A DNA stretch of 37,875 nt from Candidatus Omnitrophota bacterium (GTDB lineage Bacteria; Omnitrophota; Gorgyraeia; 1-14-0-20-64-10), in NCBI GenBank assembly GCA_023818695.1, contig JAMWCF010000001.1, positions 659,306-697,180 on the forward strand, given 5' to 3'. Within the stretch, counting starts at the first letter, position 1, and each line of letters begins with the position of its first letter. Both the position numbers and the translations under genes were made by a program. The notes beneath the pieces are model-generated. The model saw only the letters and a list, made by a program, of their open reading frames with translations, was not told where the DNA came from and ran no database searches. Below, in pieces: positions 1 through 8,773 of the stretch.

Positions 1-923
1 TTTTCTCCTTCAGAGGGAATGGCCCCTTCGACGTTGGCCACATAGGCCACCACATCCGGCTTGAACTGCTTGGCCACCACCGTAGTCAGCGCGGAATCAA
101 TGCCGCCGCTGCACATGGTGGCCAGCGGAGCATCGCTCACCAGGTGAATCCGAACACTGTCCGCCAGGGACTGCTCAAACTCGGCGATCATATCTCCAGC
201 AGGCCTCCTGCTGAATTCCAACAGCCGATCCACGTCCACATCCCGCAGAACATCGAAATAAGTGGTCCGCTCGACCCCGCATCGGCTGACTTTGACGATC
301 GTCCCGGCCTTGACATCCTCGATCCCCTCGAACGGGGTCCATTCCCCTTCGAAGCGCTGGTAAACGATAAAGGAAGCGAGCGCGTGCACGTCCGGTTTGC
401 AGGCGACCTCCGGATGGGCCAGCAGAGCTTTGCTCTCCGAGGCGAAAGCGATCCCCTTGCCGTAATCGGTCATGTAGAGGGGCTTGATACCGGTCCGGTC
501 CCGGGCCAACCAGAGGAAGCCGTCTCTCTTGTCGTAGTAGCCGAAGGCGAACATCCCGTTGAACCGGGGCACCGCTTTGAGAGGACCCCATCGATGGAGC
601 GCGTAGAGAACCACCTCGGTGTCGGTGGCGCTGGTGAACCGGACCCCTTCCCTCTCCAGCTCAGCGCGCAGTTCCTTGAAGTTGTAGACCTCACCGTTAT
701 AGGTGATCGCTCCCTGACCGTCGGCGGTGACAAACGGCTGGTGGCCGCGGGGAGACAGATCGAGGATACTCAAACGGCAGTGGCTGAAACCAACCGGGCC
801 GTCGGTCCAGACCCCTTTGTCGTCCGGGCCGCGGTAGCGGATCCTTTCGATCATCCGGTCAAGAAGATGCTCCCTGGCCGGTTCACTACTCTTGGTATTG
901 AAGTAACCGGCAATCCCGCACAT
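1..923 (-). CDS. asnB: Asparagine synthase (glutamine-hydrolysing), N-terminal part, runs off the window edge
   Basis: Reverse-strand translation from CAT at 921-923: MCGIAGYFNTKSSEPAREHLLDRMIERIRYRGPDDKGVW..., with Cys2 glutaminase nucleophile and RYRGPD motif; open to position 1. Not in the ORF track because no stop lies within the window. Confidence 0.93.
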   Translation of the reverse strand, partial: MCGIAGYFNTKSSEPAREHLLDRMIERIRYRGPDDKGVWTDGPVGFSHCRLSILDLSPRGHQPFVTADGQGAITYNGEVYNFKELRAELEREGVRFTSATDTEVVLYALHRWGPLKAVPRFNGMFAFGYYDKRDGFLWLARDRTGIKPLYMTDYGKGIAFASESKALLAHPEVACKPDVHALASFIVYQRFEGEWTPFEGIEDVKAGTIVKVSRCGVERTTYFDVLRDVDVDRLLEFSRRPAGDMIAEFEQSLADSVRIHLVSDAPLATMCSGGIDSALTTVVAKQFKPDVVAYVANVEGAIPSEGE

Positions 924-925
924 GG

Positions 926-2221
926 CTATGCCTCTCGAGTTGAAATGCGCAGTTCCGACTCCTGCGCGGACGGCATCCCGACAGGTTCGCTCAAGCGCCA
1001 GGCATGATCCATCAGTATCGCCCCGCGGGTCGGCCGATTGGAAGTGACAGTGAAATAAAGCGGCTCCGGCAATTGGGCCATTGGCACAGGATTCTGTCCT
1101 TCATGCAAAACAGCGGTAATGAAGTAGGTGTTTGGGGCCAAATTCAGCGATGGATACTCTAGAGTGACGGAGCCTGACCCTGCTTGAATTTCCCATTGGA
1201 AATCGGCGTAAAGGCTGGAGGCCTCGTGGCAAACCATCCCGTCATACCGTTCCAACGTCACCGTGATCGAAGGATTTTTGATGCCCCGCCTGGCAAAGTA
1301 AGAAAGATGGACCCGGAGAGAATCACCCGCCTTGAATTCATTCTTCCCTTCCCCCGAAACCGCTTCCAGACGGCCGCTGGTGAATTGGATTTCGCGGAAG
1401 GTGTCGGCCATCTCGATCCCGAGCGGAGTCCACACCTTCTCAAAGCGACCCCGGCTGACCACCTGATTGCGGTAGAGAGCAATCGCCTCGGCCGGCTTCC
1501 CATCCATAACGGTGCGGCCTTCCTTCAGTAGAACCACCCGGTCGCAGAGCCGGGAGATCGCCTCCAAGTTGTGCGAGACAAACAAAATCGTGGTCCCGCA
1601 CGCTTTCAGGTCGAGTATCCTTTTATAGCACTTCTGCTGAAACTCCATGTCGCCCACTGCGAGAATTTCATCAATCAGCATAATTTCCGGATAAACGTGG
1701 GCGATCACTGAGAAACCGAGACGGACTGACATCCCCGAGGAATATCGCTTGACTGGCATGTCGAGAAACTTTTCCAAACCGGCATAGGCCACAATCGAAT
1801 CGAAGTTTTTTCTGATCTCCCGGTGGGTCAACCCCATTACAGTACCGTTCAGAAAAATGTTCTCCCGGCCGGTCAAATCAGGGTGGAAACCGGCACCCAC
1901 CTCGATGAGGGCCGCCAAACGGCCCTTGACTTTGATCTCTCCCCGTGTCTGCCGACAGATCTTAGACAGGAGCTTGAGCACGGTGCTTTTGCCCGCCCCA
2001 TTGTGCCCTATGAGACCAACGGCCTCTCCTCTTCGAACATCGAAACTGACATCGCTTAAAGCCCAGAACTTTCCAACATGGTTCCCCGCGTTATCGCGGT
2101 CTCGGCCAACCAACCTTTTGAACATGTTCGGGATGGCATCCCGGAGACTGTCGTACTGGGATCCGAGGTGGAACTCTTTCCAGACATTTCGAACGGAAAC
2201 GGGAACCGGTGTCCTGTCCAT
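926..2221 (-). CDS. Polysaccharide ABC transporter ATP-binding protein with C-terminal Wzt-like domain
   Basis: Walker A GHNGAGKST, signature YSSGMSVRLGF, Walker B IMLIDEILAVGD; ~180-aa C-terminal beta-rich extension (LEAVSGEGKNEFKAGDSLRVHLSY...) typical of Wzt. Confidence 0.93.
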   Translation of the reverse strand: MDRTPVPVSVRNVWKEFHLGSQYDSLRDAIPNMFKRLVGRDRDNAGNHVGKFWALSDVSFDVRRGEAVGLIGHNGAGKSTVLKLLSKICRQTRGEIKVKGRLAALIEVGAGFHPDLTGRENIFLNGTVMGLTHREIRKNFDSIVAYAGLEKFLDMPVKRYSSGMSVRLGFSVIAHVYPEIMLIDEILAVGDMEFQQKCYKRILDLKACGTTILFVSHNLEAISRLCDRVVLLKEGRTVMDGKPAEAIALYRNQVVSRGRFEKVWTPLGIEMADTFREIQFTSGRLEAVSGEGKNEFKAGDSLRVHLSYFARRGIKNPSITVTLERYDGMVCHEASSLYADFQWEIQAGSGSVTLEYPSLNLAPNTYFITAVLHEGQNPVPMAQLPEPLYFTVTSNRPTRGAILMDHAWRLSEPVGMPSAQESELRISTREA

Positions 2222-2222
2222 G

Positions 2223-3005
2223 TCAGATCAGATCCGCGAACTTAACTTCCGCTCTTTTGAAGTAGAGGTAGGCAACACAGATGAAGATGGCGATGATTGC
2301 TGTTGCACATAGAAGAGACCCAAATTCCGGTGGTTGGCCGTGCAGGACAACTTTCCGAACATTCTCGATCACGACCGCCATCGGGTTGAGCATGTAAAAC
2401 GGCCGCCACTTACTCGGTACGCTCGAGGAGGAGTAAATCACGGGTGTAACAAAGAGCCCCAGCTGAACCACGATGGGAAGGATGTATTTAACGTCCCGAT
2501 AGAAAACGTTCACCGCCGAGGTGATGAGGGAAATTCCCACCAGCAGCCCGATTTCGATGGCGATAATCCAGGGCAACCAGAGGATCTGCCACGTCACCGG
2601 AAGCTTGTAGAGCGACATCAAGACGCCGACCAGGATGGACGCGATTAAGAAATCCACAAGGCAACCGATGATTACCCCCAGGGGGAACACTTCCCTTGGG
2701 AAATAGATTTTTTTGACCAACCCCATGTTGGCGGCCACCGAGTTCACGGAGAGAGAGATCGCCGTAGCGAAAAGGACCCACGGGACGAGGCCCGTATAAG
2801 AAAAAACAGGGTAAGGGATTCCATCGGAGCTCATCCTCCCGAACTTGGAGAAAACCAGGGTGAAGATCGCCATGAAGGCGAGCGGCTGGAGGATGGCCCA
2901 CGCGATGCCAAGCAGAGACTGCCGGTAGCGGACCTTAATGTCCCTGATTGCAAGAGACAGGAGTAAGTCCCGAAACCGGTAAAGTTCCTTCAGATGGCTG
3001 ACCAT
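2223..3005 (-). CDS. Polysaccharide ABC transporter permease (Wzm/TagG-like)
   Basis: LLSLAIRDIKVRYRQSLLGIAWAILQPL...; six predicted TM segments; directly upstream of the ATPase gene. Confidence 0.93.
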   Translation of the reverse strand: MVSHLKELYRFRDLLLSLAIRDIKVRYRQSLLGIAWAILQPLAFMAIFTLVFSKFGRMSSDGIPYPVFSYTGLVPWVLFATAISLSVNSVAANMGLVKKIYFPREVFPLGVIIGCLVDFLIASILVGVLMSLYKLPVTWQILWLPWIIAIEIGLLVGISLITSAVNVFYRDVKYILPIVVQLGLFVTPVIYSSSSVPSKWRPFYMLNPMAVVIENVRKVVLHGQPPEFGSLLCATAIIAIFICVAYLYFKRAEVKFADLI

Positions 3006-3009
3006 GTCG

Positions 3010-4029
3010 TTACCGGTCCGTCTTTTGAAGGACAGTTGTCTCTACCGCTTCCTGCGAGCTCTCCTGGACGGTCGGCTGAACTGTCGCCGTGCCGGAGCCG
3101 TTCGTGACCGTTGAAACTGGTGCGGAAGAACCGTTGCGGCGGCGGTAGGGATAGTAATAGCTATAGCCGTAGTAGTTGGAGGTGAAGAATTCGGCGTGGG
3201 TCAGGATGCAACCGATGATCTTGGCTTTGGTCTGTTTCAGGAGCGCCTTGGTTTTCTCCACCGTGGCCCGCTGGGTCTTGCCCGACCGGACCACGAGGAT
3301 CGTGCCATCCACCATCCGGCTCAAGATGCCGGGATCGGCCACCGGCAAAACCGGCGGAGAATCGATCAGCACAATGTCATACTGCTTGCGGGCCGTCTCG
3401 ATGATCTGCTTCATATTCGCCGAGTCCAGCAGTTCAGCCGGGTGGCTGGGAACCGGGCCGGCAGGCAGAACCCAGAGCTTGGACTCCACCACGTTGACCA
3501 GGTAGGGGTCGATGACGCCGCTGTCCGACAAGGCGTTGGAAAGCCCCTTCTGCGGAGTGAATCCGAGCCATTGGTGGATCGTGCTGGCGCGCAGATCGGC
3601 ATCGATCAGGAGGACCCGCAGCCCTTCCTGCTGGGCCAGCGACAAAGCCAGGTTCAGGGAGGTGACGCTTTTCCCCTCCCCGTGCACCGAGCTGGTCACC
3701 AGCAGCGCCCTGGCTTCCGTCAGCGGTTTCATCGACTGCAGGTTGGTCCGGACGATCCGGTACTGTTCCGCGATCGGAGACTTGGGATCGGCCGCCACGA
3801 TGATATGAGGGTTGATCTTCAGGTTCTCGTTGAACTTCAGCTTCTCCGGGGCGACCATCTTCGGCCGGCTGACATGAGCGGGAAGGGGGTGCGCCGCTTC
3901 CTTTTTCTCGCCAGCAACGGCCTTGCTCTCCTGCGCGGGAGCGGAAGCCGCTGCAACCGTTTCTTCCAATTGCCGGCGCCGGAGCCGTTCCCGGGCTGCC
4001 TTCTCCAATGCTTTCGTGATCTTGCTCAT
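3010..4029 (-). CDS. CpsD/CapB-like tyrosine-protein kinase (BY-kinase)
   Basis: Internal start MSKITKALEKAARERLRRRQ at 4029; HGEGKSVTSLNLA Walker A, LLIDADLRAS, VLIDSPPVLPVAD; Tyr-rich tail NYYGYSYYYPYRRR. The longer 447-aa ORF start is out-of-frame overlap with the upstream gene. Confidence 0.9.
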   Translation of the reverse strand: MSKITKALEKAARERLRRRQLEETVAAASAPAQESKAVAGEKKEAAHPLPAHVSRPKMVAPEKLKFNENLKINPHIIVAADPKSPIAEQYRIVRTNLQSMKPLTEARALLVTSSVHGEGKSVTSLNLALSLAQQEGLRVLLIDADLRASTIHQWLGFTPQKGLSNALSDSGVIDPYLVNVVESKLWVLPAGPVPSHPAELLDSANMKQIIETARKQYDIVLIDSPPVLPVADPGILSRMVDGTILVVRSGKTQRATVEKTKALLKQTKAKIIGCILTHAEFFTSNYYGYSYYYPYRRRNGSSAPVSTVTNGSGTATVQPTVQESSQEAVETTVLQKTDR

Positions 4030-4865
4030 GACGCCACCACCTCTTCTTCTTGAGTCACCAAAGCCGGCAACTCCTTCGCCACCTCTTCGATGATCTCCGG
4101 CCCGATCGTCCTGGAATCGTTGATATATCCCGTTAAAAGCGCCCTGTCGCACAAACCGTTGATCAGCCTGGGGACTCCCTGCGTGTGCTTGAAAATGGGG
4201 GAGAAGGCGGCTGAAGAGAAGATCGGCTCGCCGTTGGCCCCCGCCGCGTGAAGCCGGTGGCTCACGTAGGCCGACGTCTCGAAAGCGTCCAGCGGACCCA
4301 GGTGGTAATAGAGGGAAACCCTCTGGCGCAGCTGGGTCAACTCCTTGAGCCACAGCTTCGGCTTGAGCTCCGGCTGGCCCATCAGGATGATCTGGATCAG
4401 CTTGTCGGTCTCGGTTTCGAGATTCGAAAGCATCCGCACCTCCTCCAGCACCGACGGCTTCAGGTTCTGCGCCTCGTCGATCAGCAGGACCACGTTGACG
4501 TCCCGCTCCAGCTGTTCGATCAAAAATTCGTTGAGCCGACCGATCATCTGGGTCTTGGTCATGCCGGGCCGGTAGGGAATCTCCAGTTCATCCAGCGTCA
4601 GGGCGATCAGGTCCTTGGAAGTCAGGTGGGTGTTTCGGATGATCGCCGTCTTGGCGGATGGATCCAGCTTGGACAGCAGAACCCTGGAGAGGGTCGTCTT
4701 GCCGGACCCGATCTCGCCGGTGATCACCACGAACCCGCACCGCTCCTCGATCATGTAGATCATGTTGTTCAGCGCGTCCAGGTGCTTCTGGGAGGGATAA
4801 AAATACCGGGTGTCCGGCGTCATCTGAAACGGCTTCTCTTTTAACCCGAAGAATTCCTCGTACAT
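4026..4865 (-). CDS. ExeA/GspA-like AAA ATPase (secretion ATPase type found in EPS / PEP-CTERM loci)
   Basis: MYEEFFGLKEKPFQMTPDTRYFYPSQKHLDAL, GEIGSGKTTLSR, VVLLIDEAQNL, QGVPRLINGLCDRALL. Confidence 0.9.
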   Translation of the reverse strand: MYEEFFGLKEKPFQMTPDTRYFYPSQKHLDALNNMIYMIEERCGFVVITGEIGSGKTTLSRVLLSKLDPSAKTAIIRNTHLTSKDLIALTLDELEIPYRPGMTKTQMIGRLNEFLIEQLERDVNVVLLIDEAQNLKPSVLEEVRMLSNLETETDKLIQIILMGQPELKPKLWLKELTQLRQRVSLYYHLGPLDAFETSAYVSHRLHAAGANGEPIFSSAAFSPIFKHTQGVPRLINGLCDRALLTGYINDSRTIGPEIIEEVAKELPALVTQEEEVVAS

Positions 4866-4876
4866 GTCTGCGCCCC

Positions 4877-6427
4877 TTAAACCTTCCAGCGGACCAGGAA
4901 CCGGTCCACCTGTTGAGCTACCCCGTTACGGACCGTCTTAAAGGCGGTCACCACATGCCGCTTCAAAGCGAGCCAATGTTTGATCCTCTCCCGCTGGGCC
5001 TCCAAATCCTCTTCCGTGAGGATGGTGGAGATCGACCCCAGGACCGGCAGGGCCAAAGCGGCCTGCAGTTCATCGGTCGACTGGAACGACTGGTCCAGGA
5101 ACTCCACCAGGAAGACGACGCCGGCCCCCACGAAAATCCCGAGGAACAACCCGAACAGCCCCAGCTTGAACATGTTCGGGCGGACCGGCCTCAAAGGAAG
5201 GCGCGCCGGCTCCAGGATCCGGAACCTCAATCCCTCATCCGATTCCCCAAGCCGGCGGGTGATCTTGGCCCTCTGCATCCGCTCCTGAAGGTGCTGATAG
5301 GTGCCGGCATGGACCTGGTAATCGCGCGTCAGCTGGGCCAGTTTCTGCTCCTGCCAGGGAGACAGGGCCACGGAGGTCGGCCCGCCGCCAAACACCTCCA
5401 CGCTGCCGCCCATCGCCGGATCATCGGCCCTGGTGATCACCTGCACCTGGGCTCCAGCGGGCGCGCCTGGCCTCTGCGAAACAGGCACCGGCTTCTCCAT
5501 CCGCTCAACCAAAGCGCCGTACGCCTCCTTGGCCAGCTTAACCTTCTCCTGGTCGATCCCTTTGAGCTCTTTTTCCTGCGCGGGGACTTCCAGGACGGTC
5601 AACAGATCCTGATACAGCTGCGGGTCCTGCCCTTTGGCGATGGAATTAGCCACGAACTTCCGGATCTCCTGGTTGCGCCGGCGCTTCAACTCCTCAAGCC
5701 GGCGCTTGGTCGCCACCACGGCCGGGTGGATCTCGGTATTCTCAACCAAAAGCTCCGCCAGCTGGGTCTCCAGCTGGATGACCTGGCGGTTGAGCTCGTC
5801 GGCCACCGGAAGGTCGGCGGCATTCATCTCTTTGAATTCCCGGAGTCTCCTCTCCGACTCTTCGAGCTCCTTCTTGTAAACGTCCATCTCCTTGCCGATG
5901 AAATCGATCGCGGTGTCCGTCTCCGCAGACTGGGCGGCGGTGTTTCGCTCCATGAAGATGCCGGAGATCGAGTTGACCACCTGCTGGGCCATCCTGGGAT
6001 CCTCATGTTCGTAGGCGATCATGAGAATCTCCCCGCCCCGCATTCCGACCCGAATATTGTTTTGCAGGCCGCGGACCAGCCCTTCGAAAGCGACCGGGTT
6101 GGTGATCCCCTTGTCCAGTTTCAGGTCCTCCACCAGCCGGCTCAAGGAGGTCCAGCTCAAGATCTCCTCCCGCAGGAGTCCCAGACGGCTGCGGACCGAG
6201 CTGGAGATCGCCAACCCGCTGATCAGCGGGTTCATGATGTTCGGCTCCTGCACCAGGATCGCCGTCTCCGCCCGGTAGATCTTCGGCATGAAAAGCCCCA
6301 TCACCATCGACCCCAGGAAGATGCTCAAGCAGGGGACGAGAAAGAACCACCGGCGCCTGACGATGATCGCCAGGTAATCCTGCCAATTGATGCGTGTCTG
6401 CGTTTCCGCGAGCTCTGTCTGTTCCAT
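4877..6427 (-). CDS. Wzz/GumC-like polysaccharide chain-length determinant (PCP), no fused kinase
   Basis: N-terminal DYLAIIVRRRWFFLVPCLSIFLGSMVMGLF, long coiled coil, C-terminal TM after PARLPLRPVRPNMFK (PCP proline-rich motif). Confidence 0.9.
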   Translation of the reverse strand: MEQTELAETQTRINWQDYLAIIVRRRWFFLVPCLSIFLGSMVMGLFMPKIYRAETAILVQEPNIMNPLISGLAISSSVRSRLGLLREEILSWTSLSRLVEDLKLDKGITNPVAFEGLVRGLQNNIRVGMRGGEILMIAYEHEDPRMAQQVVNSISGIFMERNTAAQSAETDTAIDFIGKEMDVYKKELEESERRLREFKEMNAADLPVADELNRQVIQLETQLAELLVENTEIHPAVVATKRRLEELKRRRNQEIRKFVANSIAKGQDPQLYQDLLTVLEVPAQEKELKGIDQEKVKLAKEAYGALVERMEKPVPVSQRPGAPAGAQVQVITRADDPAMGGSVEVFGGGPTSVALSPWQEQKLAQLTRDYQVHAGTYQHLQERMQRAKITRRLGESDEGLRFRILEPARLPLRPVRPNMFKLGLFGLFLGIFVGAGVVFLVEFLDQSFQSTDELQAALALPVLGSISTILTEEDLEAQRERIKHWLALKRHVVTAFKTVRNGVAQQVDRFLVRWKV

Positions 6428-6434
6428 GGGGAAA

Positions 6435-7280
6435 TTAGAAACCTCCGGTTGCCAGCGAACGGGCCGTCTGGGCGGAGGTCGCCGGGCTCAACAACTGTCC
6501 GAGGAACCGGTTGATGCCGCTCAAGAAGGTCGAGGGCACCACCACAATCTCCCCCGGGTAAATGTCGATGTCCTGCTCCAGCTTTCCCTGATAGAGCACC
6601 TTGTAAAGGTCCACCTTGCGGACCTTCGGCTTCTTGATGTCCGGTTTGACCACGTGCGTGCGCCGCTGGGCGGCGAAGAAGGTCGGCAGGCCGGCGGCCA
6701 CGATCGCCTCGCGCAGTTTGATCGTGTCGCCCCGCATGATGTACTTTCCGGGCCGGGCGACCTCTCCGAGGACGTAAACCACCTTCGAGTTGTAGCCAAC
6801 GATCGTCACCAGGACTTCCGGCACCCGGACGTACGGTTCCAGGAGCTTCGTGATCACCTCCTGGACCTCGTTCTTGGTCAATCCCAGCACGGAGACGTCG
6901 CCCAGGTAGTTATACTGGATGGCGCCTGTGGGCCCGACCACGAAATCGCCGCTGAAGTCCGGCTGGTTTCGCACCTGGATCCGTATGACATCATCCCGGC
7001 CCAGCGTGTAGGGACCTTTGCCGACAAACCAGGTGGTGAAATCGTATGTTTCCGGCAGCTGCTGGGTCCGCCGCGGCTGGTCCGAATCGGCCGGGACCAC
7101 GTTGCCGGAAGCGCCAGGCAAAGCGCTGTTGGGAATCGGCTGGTATCCGATGACATTCGGGGTATCGCCGCCCTGGTCGGACCCATGCTGGTCGCCGGGC
7201 GCCGCCCATGAGGGGGAACCCATGGCGAAACTAGTTACGAAAATGAGAAATAAACCGATCGTTTTCTTCGCCGGAAACAT
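6435..7280 (-). CDS. Wza-like polysaccharide export outer-membrane protein (OPX, SLBB)
   Basis: Start MFPAKKTIGLFLIFVTSFAMGSPSWAAPG at 7280, preceded by GAGGAGAG; YTLGRDDVIRIQVRNQPDFSGDFVVGPTGAIQYNYLGDVSVLGLT and VYVLGEVARPGKYIM SLBB motifs. The ORF-track TTG start at 7319 is less likely. Confidence 0.9.
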   Translation of the reverse strand: MFPAKKTIGLFLIFVTSFAMGSPSWAAPGDQHGSDQGGDTPNVIGYQPIPNSALPGASGNVVPADSDQPRRTQQLPETYDFTTWFVGKGPYTLGRDDVIRIQVRNQPDFSGDFVVGPTGAIQYNYLGDVSVLGLTKNEVQEVITKLLEPYVRVPEVLVTIVGYNSKVVYVLGEVARPGKYIMRGDTIKLREAIVAAGLPTFFAAQRRTHVVKPDIKKPKVRKVDLYKVLYQGKLEQDIDIYPGEIVVVPSTFLSGINRFLGQLLSPATSAQTARSLATGGF

Positions 7281-7302
7281 GCTTTTCACTCTCCTCGCTT
7301 TA

Positions 7303-7482
7303 TTAATAAACCGCCTCAATAAGCCCTTTGAGTTCTTCCAGATCGGTGGAGGAGTAAATCCTCCATCCGCGCCAATCCCGTTTGGCCTGCTTCACTTTCC
7401 CGGCTTTTTCCCAGCGAGTGATCGTCTTGGTTGTGACCCCGAGTTTTTCGGCCACCTCGGTGATGGTATATCGATCTTCCAC
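7303..7482 (-). CDS. Small 59-aa MerR-like helix-turn-helix protein heading the EPS locus
   Basis: GTG start at 7482 with AGGAGG 6-7 nt upstream; VEDRYTITEVAEKLGVTTKTITRWEKAGKVKQAKRDWRGWRIYSSTDLEELKGLIEAVY*. Missing from the ORF track, apparently by the 60-aa length cutoff. Confidence 0.85.
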   Translation of the reverse strand: MEDRYTITEVAEKLGVTTKTITRWEKAGKVKQAKRDWRGWRIYSSTDLEELKGLIEAVY

Positions 7483-7516
7483 TTTATCCCTCCTAAAAAC
7501 TTTTGTTCACAGATGG

Positions 7517-7539
7517 TAGGAATGTCCTAGACAGTCCTA
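7517..7539. promoter_or_regulatory. Candidate operator: inverted/direct repeats TAGGA-ATG-TCCTA-GACAG-TCCTA
   Basis: TAGGA (7517-7521) and TCCTA (7525-7529) form an inverted repeat; TCCTA recurs at 7535-7539, 10 bp later; located just upstream of the HTH gene. Confidence 0.35.
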
Positions 7540-7699
7540 TATAGAGCATGTGGTATGCCAAATCAGAGGAGAAGAACCTGTAAGTATTCTTATTTATTTA
7601 TAACTATCTTATTTATATATATTTATAATAATAATTTGAAGAATATTTCCAGTTTTGTTCTTCAGTTAATCTTTCTATAGCCAGATTTCTATGTCGTAA

Positions 7700-7733
7700 C
7701 TGTCGCAATAAATATACACTTCTGTCGCGACAG
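7700..7733. promoter_or_regulatory. Candidate operator: perfect palindrome CTGTCGCGACAG plus an upstream CTGTCGC half site 22 bp away
   Basis: CTGTCGC at 7700-7706 and CTGTCGCGACAG at 7722-7733; 22-bp spacing is about two helical turns; intergenic between divergent genes. Confidence 0.35.
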
Positions 7734-7813
7734 GTGGAGATATCGGAAAGTCATCGACTTCAGAGCTGTCATGCCCCTTGCCCCCTTCTGCTTCTTCAGG
7801 TATCATACGCCCC

Positions 7814-8773
7814 ATGTTCGGTAAACCGATGGCCCTCTTTACAACGCTTGCTCTTTGCGCTGGATGTGCCTCTGTTCCGGTGCCGATCCGGACGGATATT
7901 CCCACTGCCCCTCTGCCACAGAAATTTGCTGGCTACTACGATTACAACCCCGCACCCCTGCGGATCACTCAAGTGGAAAAGGAGGAAATCCGTTCGGGAT
8001 ACCGTTTGAAAAGGTTCACCCTAGCCCCGGACAACTCTCCTAAGAGATTCCGACCGATCAAAGTGGACTGGTACAAACCGGACAAACCGGGCCGTTTGCC
8101 GGTTGTCCTCATGTCTCCGATCCTGGCCGGCAACGATCTTTACGTGAAGGAGTTCGGCCGGTTCTTCGCGGCGCGGGGCCTTCATGCCATTCTGGTCTAC
8201 CGCCAAAAGGAGGTTTTCTCCGCCGGCAGGCAATTGGAGGATATCGAAACCCACCTCAAGGATTCGATCATCAAGATGCGCCAGGCGCTGGATTGGATTC
8301 AAACACAGGAATCGGTGGACCCGCAGAGGATCGGCGCCTTCTCCATCAGTCTCGGGGCGATCCTGACGACCATCCTGACCGCGGTGGAACCGCGCGTCCG
8401 CTGCGCGGTGCTGGGACTTCCGGCCGGGCATATCCCGGAGATCATCATGACCTCGGACGATAAGGCGATTCGCAAACGCCGGCGTAACTACCTGAAGGAG
8501 AATAACCTCACCGAAGCGCAGGCGCTGGCCCGCCTGAAAGAGGTGATCCGTTCGGAGCCGCTCGACGCCGCCCCGGCCATCGACCCCAGAAAAGTGCTCA
8601 TCATCACCGGTTATTTCGACAGGGTGCTGGGGAGGGATAACGCCTTCGAACTCTGGAGGGCCATGCGCCGGCCGAGAATGATCGTCCTGCCGACCGGTCA
8701 CTATACTGCCTATTTCGCCACGCCGTACCTGAAACTAGCGGTCTATTCCTTCCTCAAGCGAAACCTGAAATAG
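7814..8773 (+). CDS. Alpha/beta hydrolase-fold protein, probable lipoprotein
   Basis: MFGKPMALFTTLALCAGCASVPVP signal/lipobox-like N-terminus; VVLMSPILAGNDLYVKEF, IGAFSISLGAILTT nucleophile elbow, C-terminal GHYTAYFATPYL His region. Confidence 0.75.
   Translation: MFGKPMALFTTLALCAGCASVPVPIRTDIPTAPLPQKFAGYYDYNPAPLRITQVEKEEIRSGYRLKRFTLAPDNSPKRFRPIKVDWYKPDKPGRLPVVLMSPILAGNDLYVKEFGRFFAARGLHAILVYRQKEVFSAGRQLEDIETHLKDSIIKMRQALDWIQTQESVDPQRIGAFSISLGAILTTILTAVEPRVRCAVLGLPAGHIPEIIMTSDDKAIRKRRRNYLKENNLTEAQALARLKEVIRSEPLDAAPAIDPRKVLIITGYFDRVLGRDNAFELWRAMRRPRMIVLPTGHYTAYFATPYLKLAVYSFLKRNLK

Noticed and set aside
144-1007. 287-aa plus-strand ORF at the left end
   Set aside because: Antisense to AsnB, which has a clear MCGIAGYF N-terminus on the minus strand.
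4913-6514. 533-aa plus-strand ORF antisense to the chain-length determinant gene
   Set aside because: Shadow ORF rich in Leu/Gly/His/Asp with no recognisable domain; opposite strand has clear PCP motifs.
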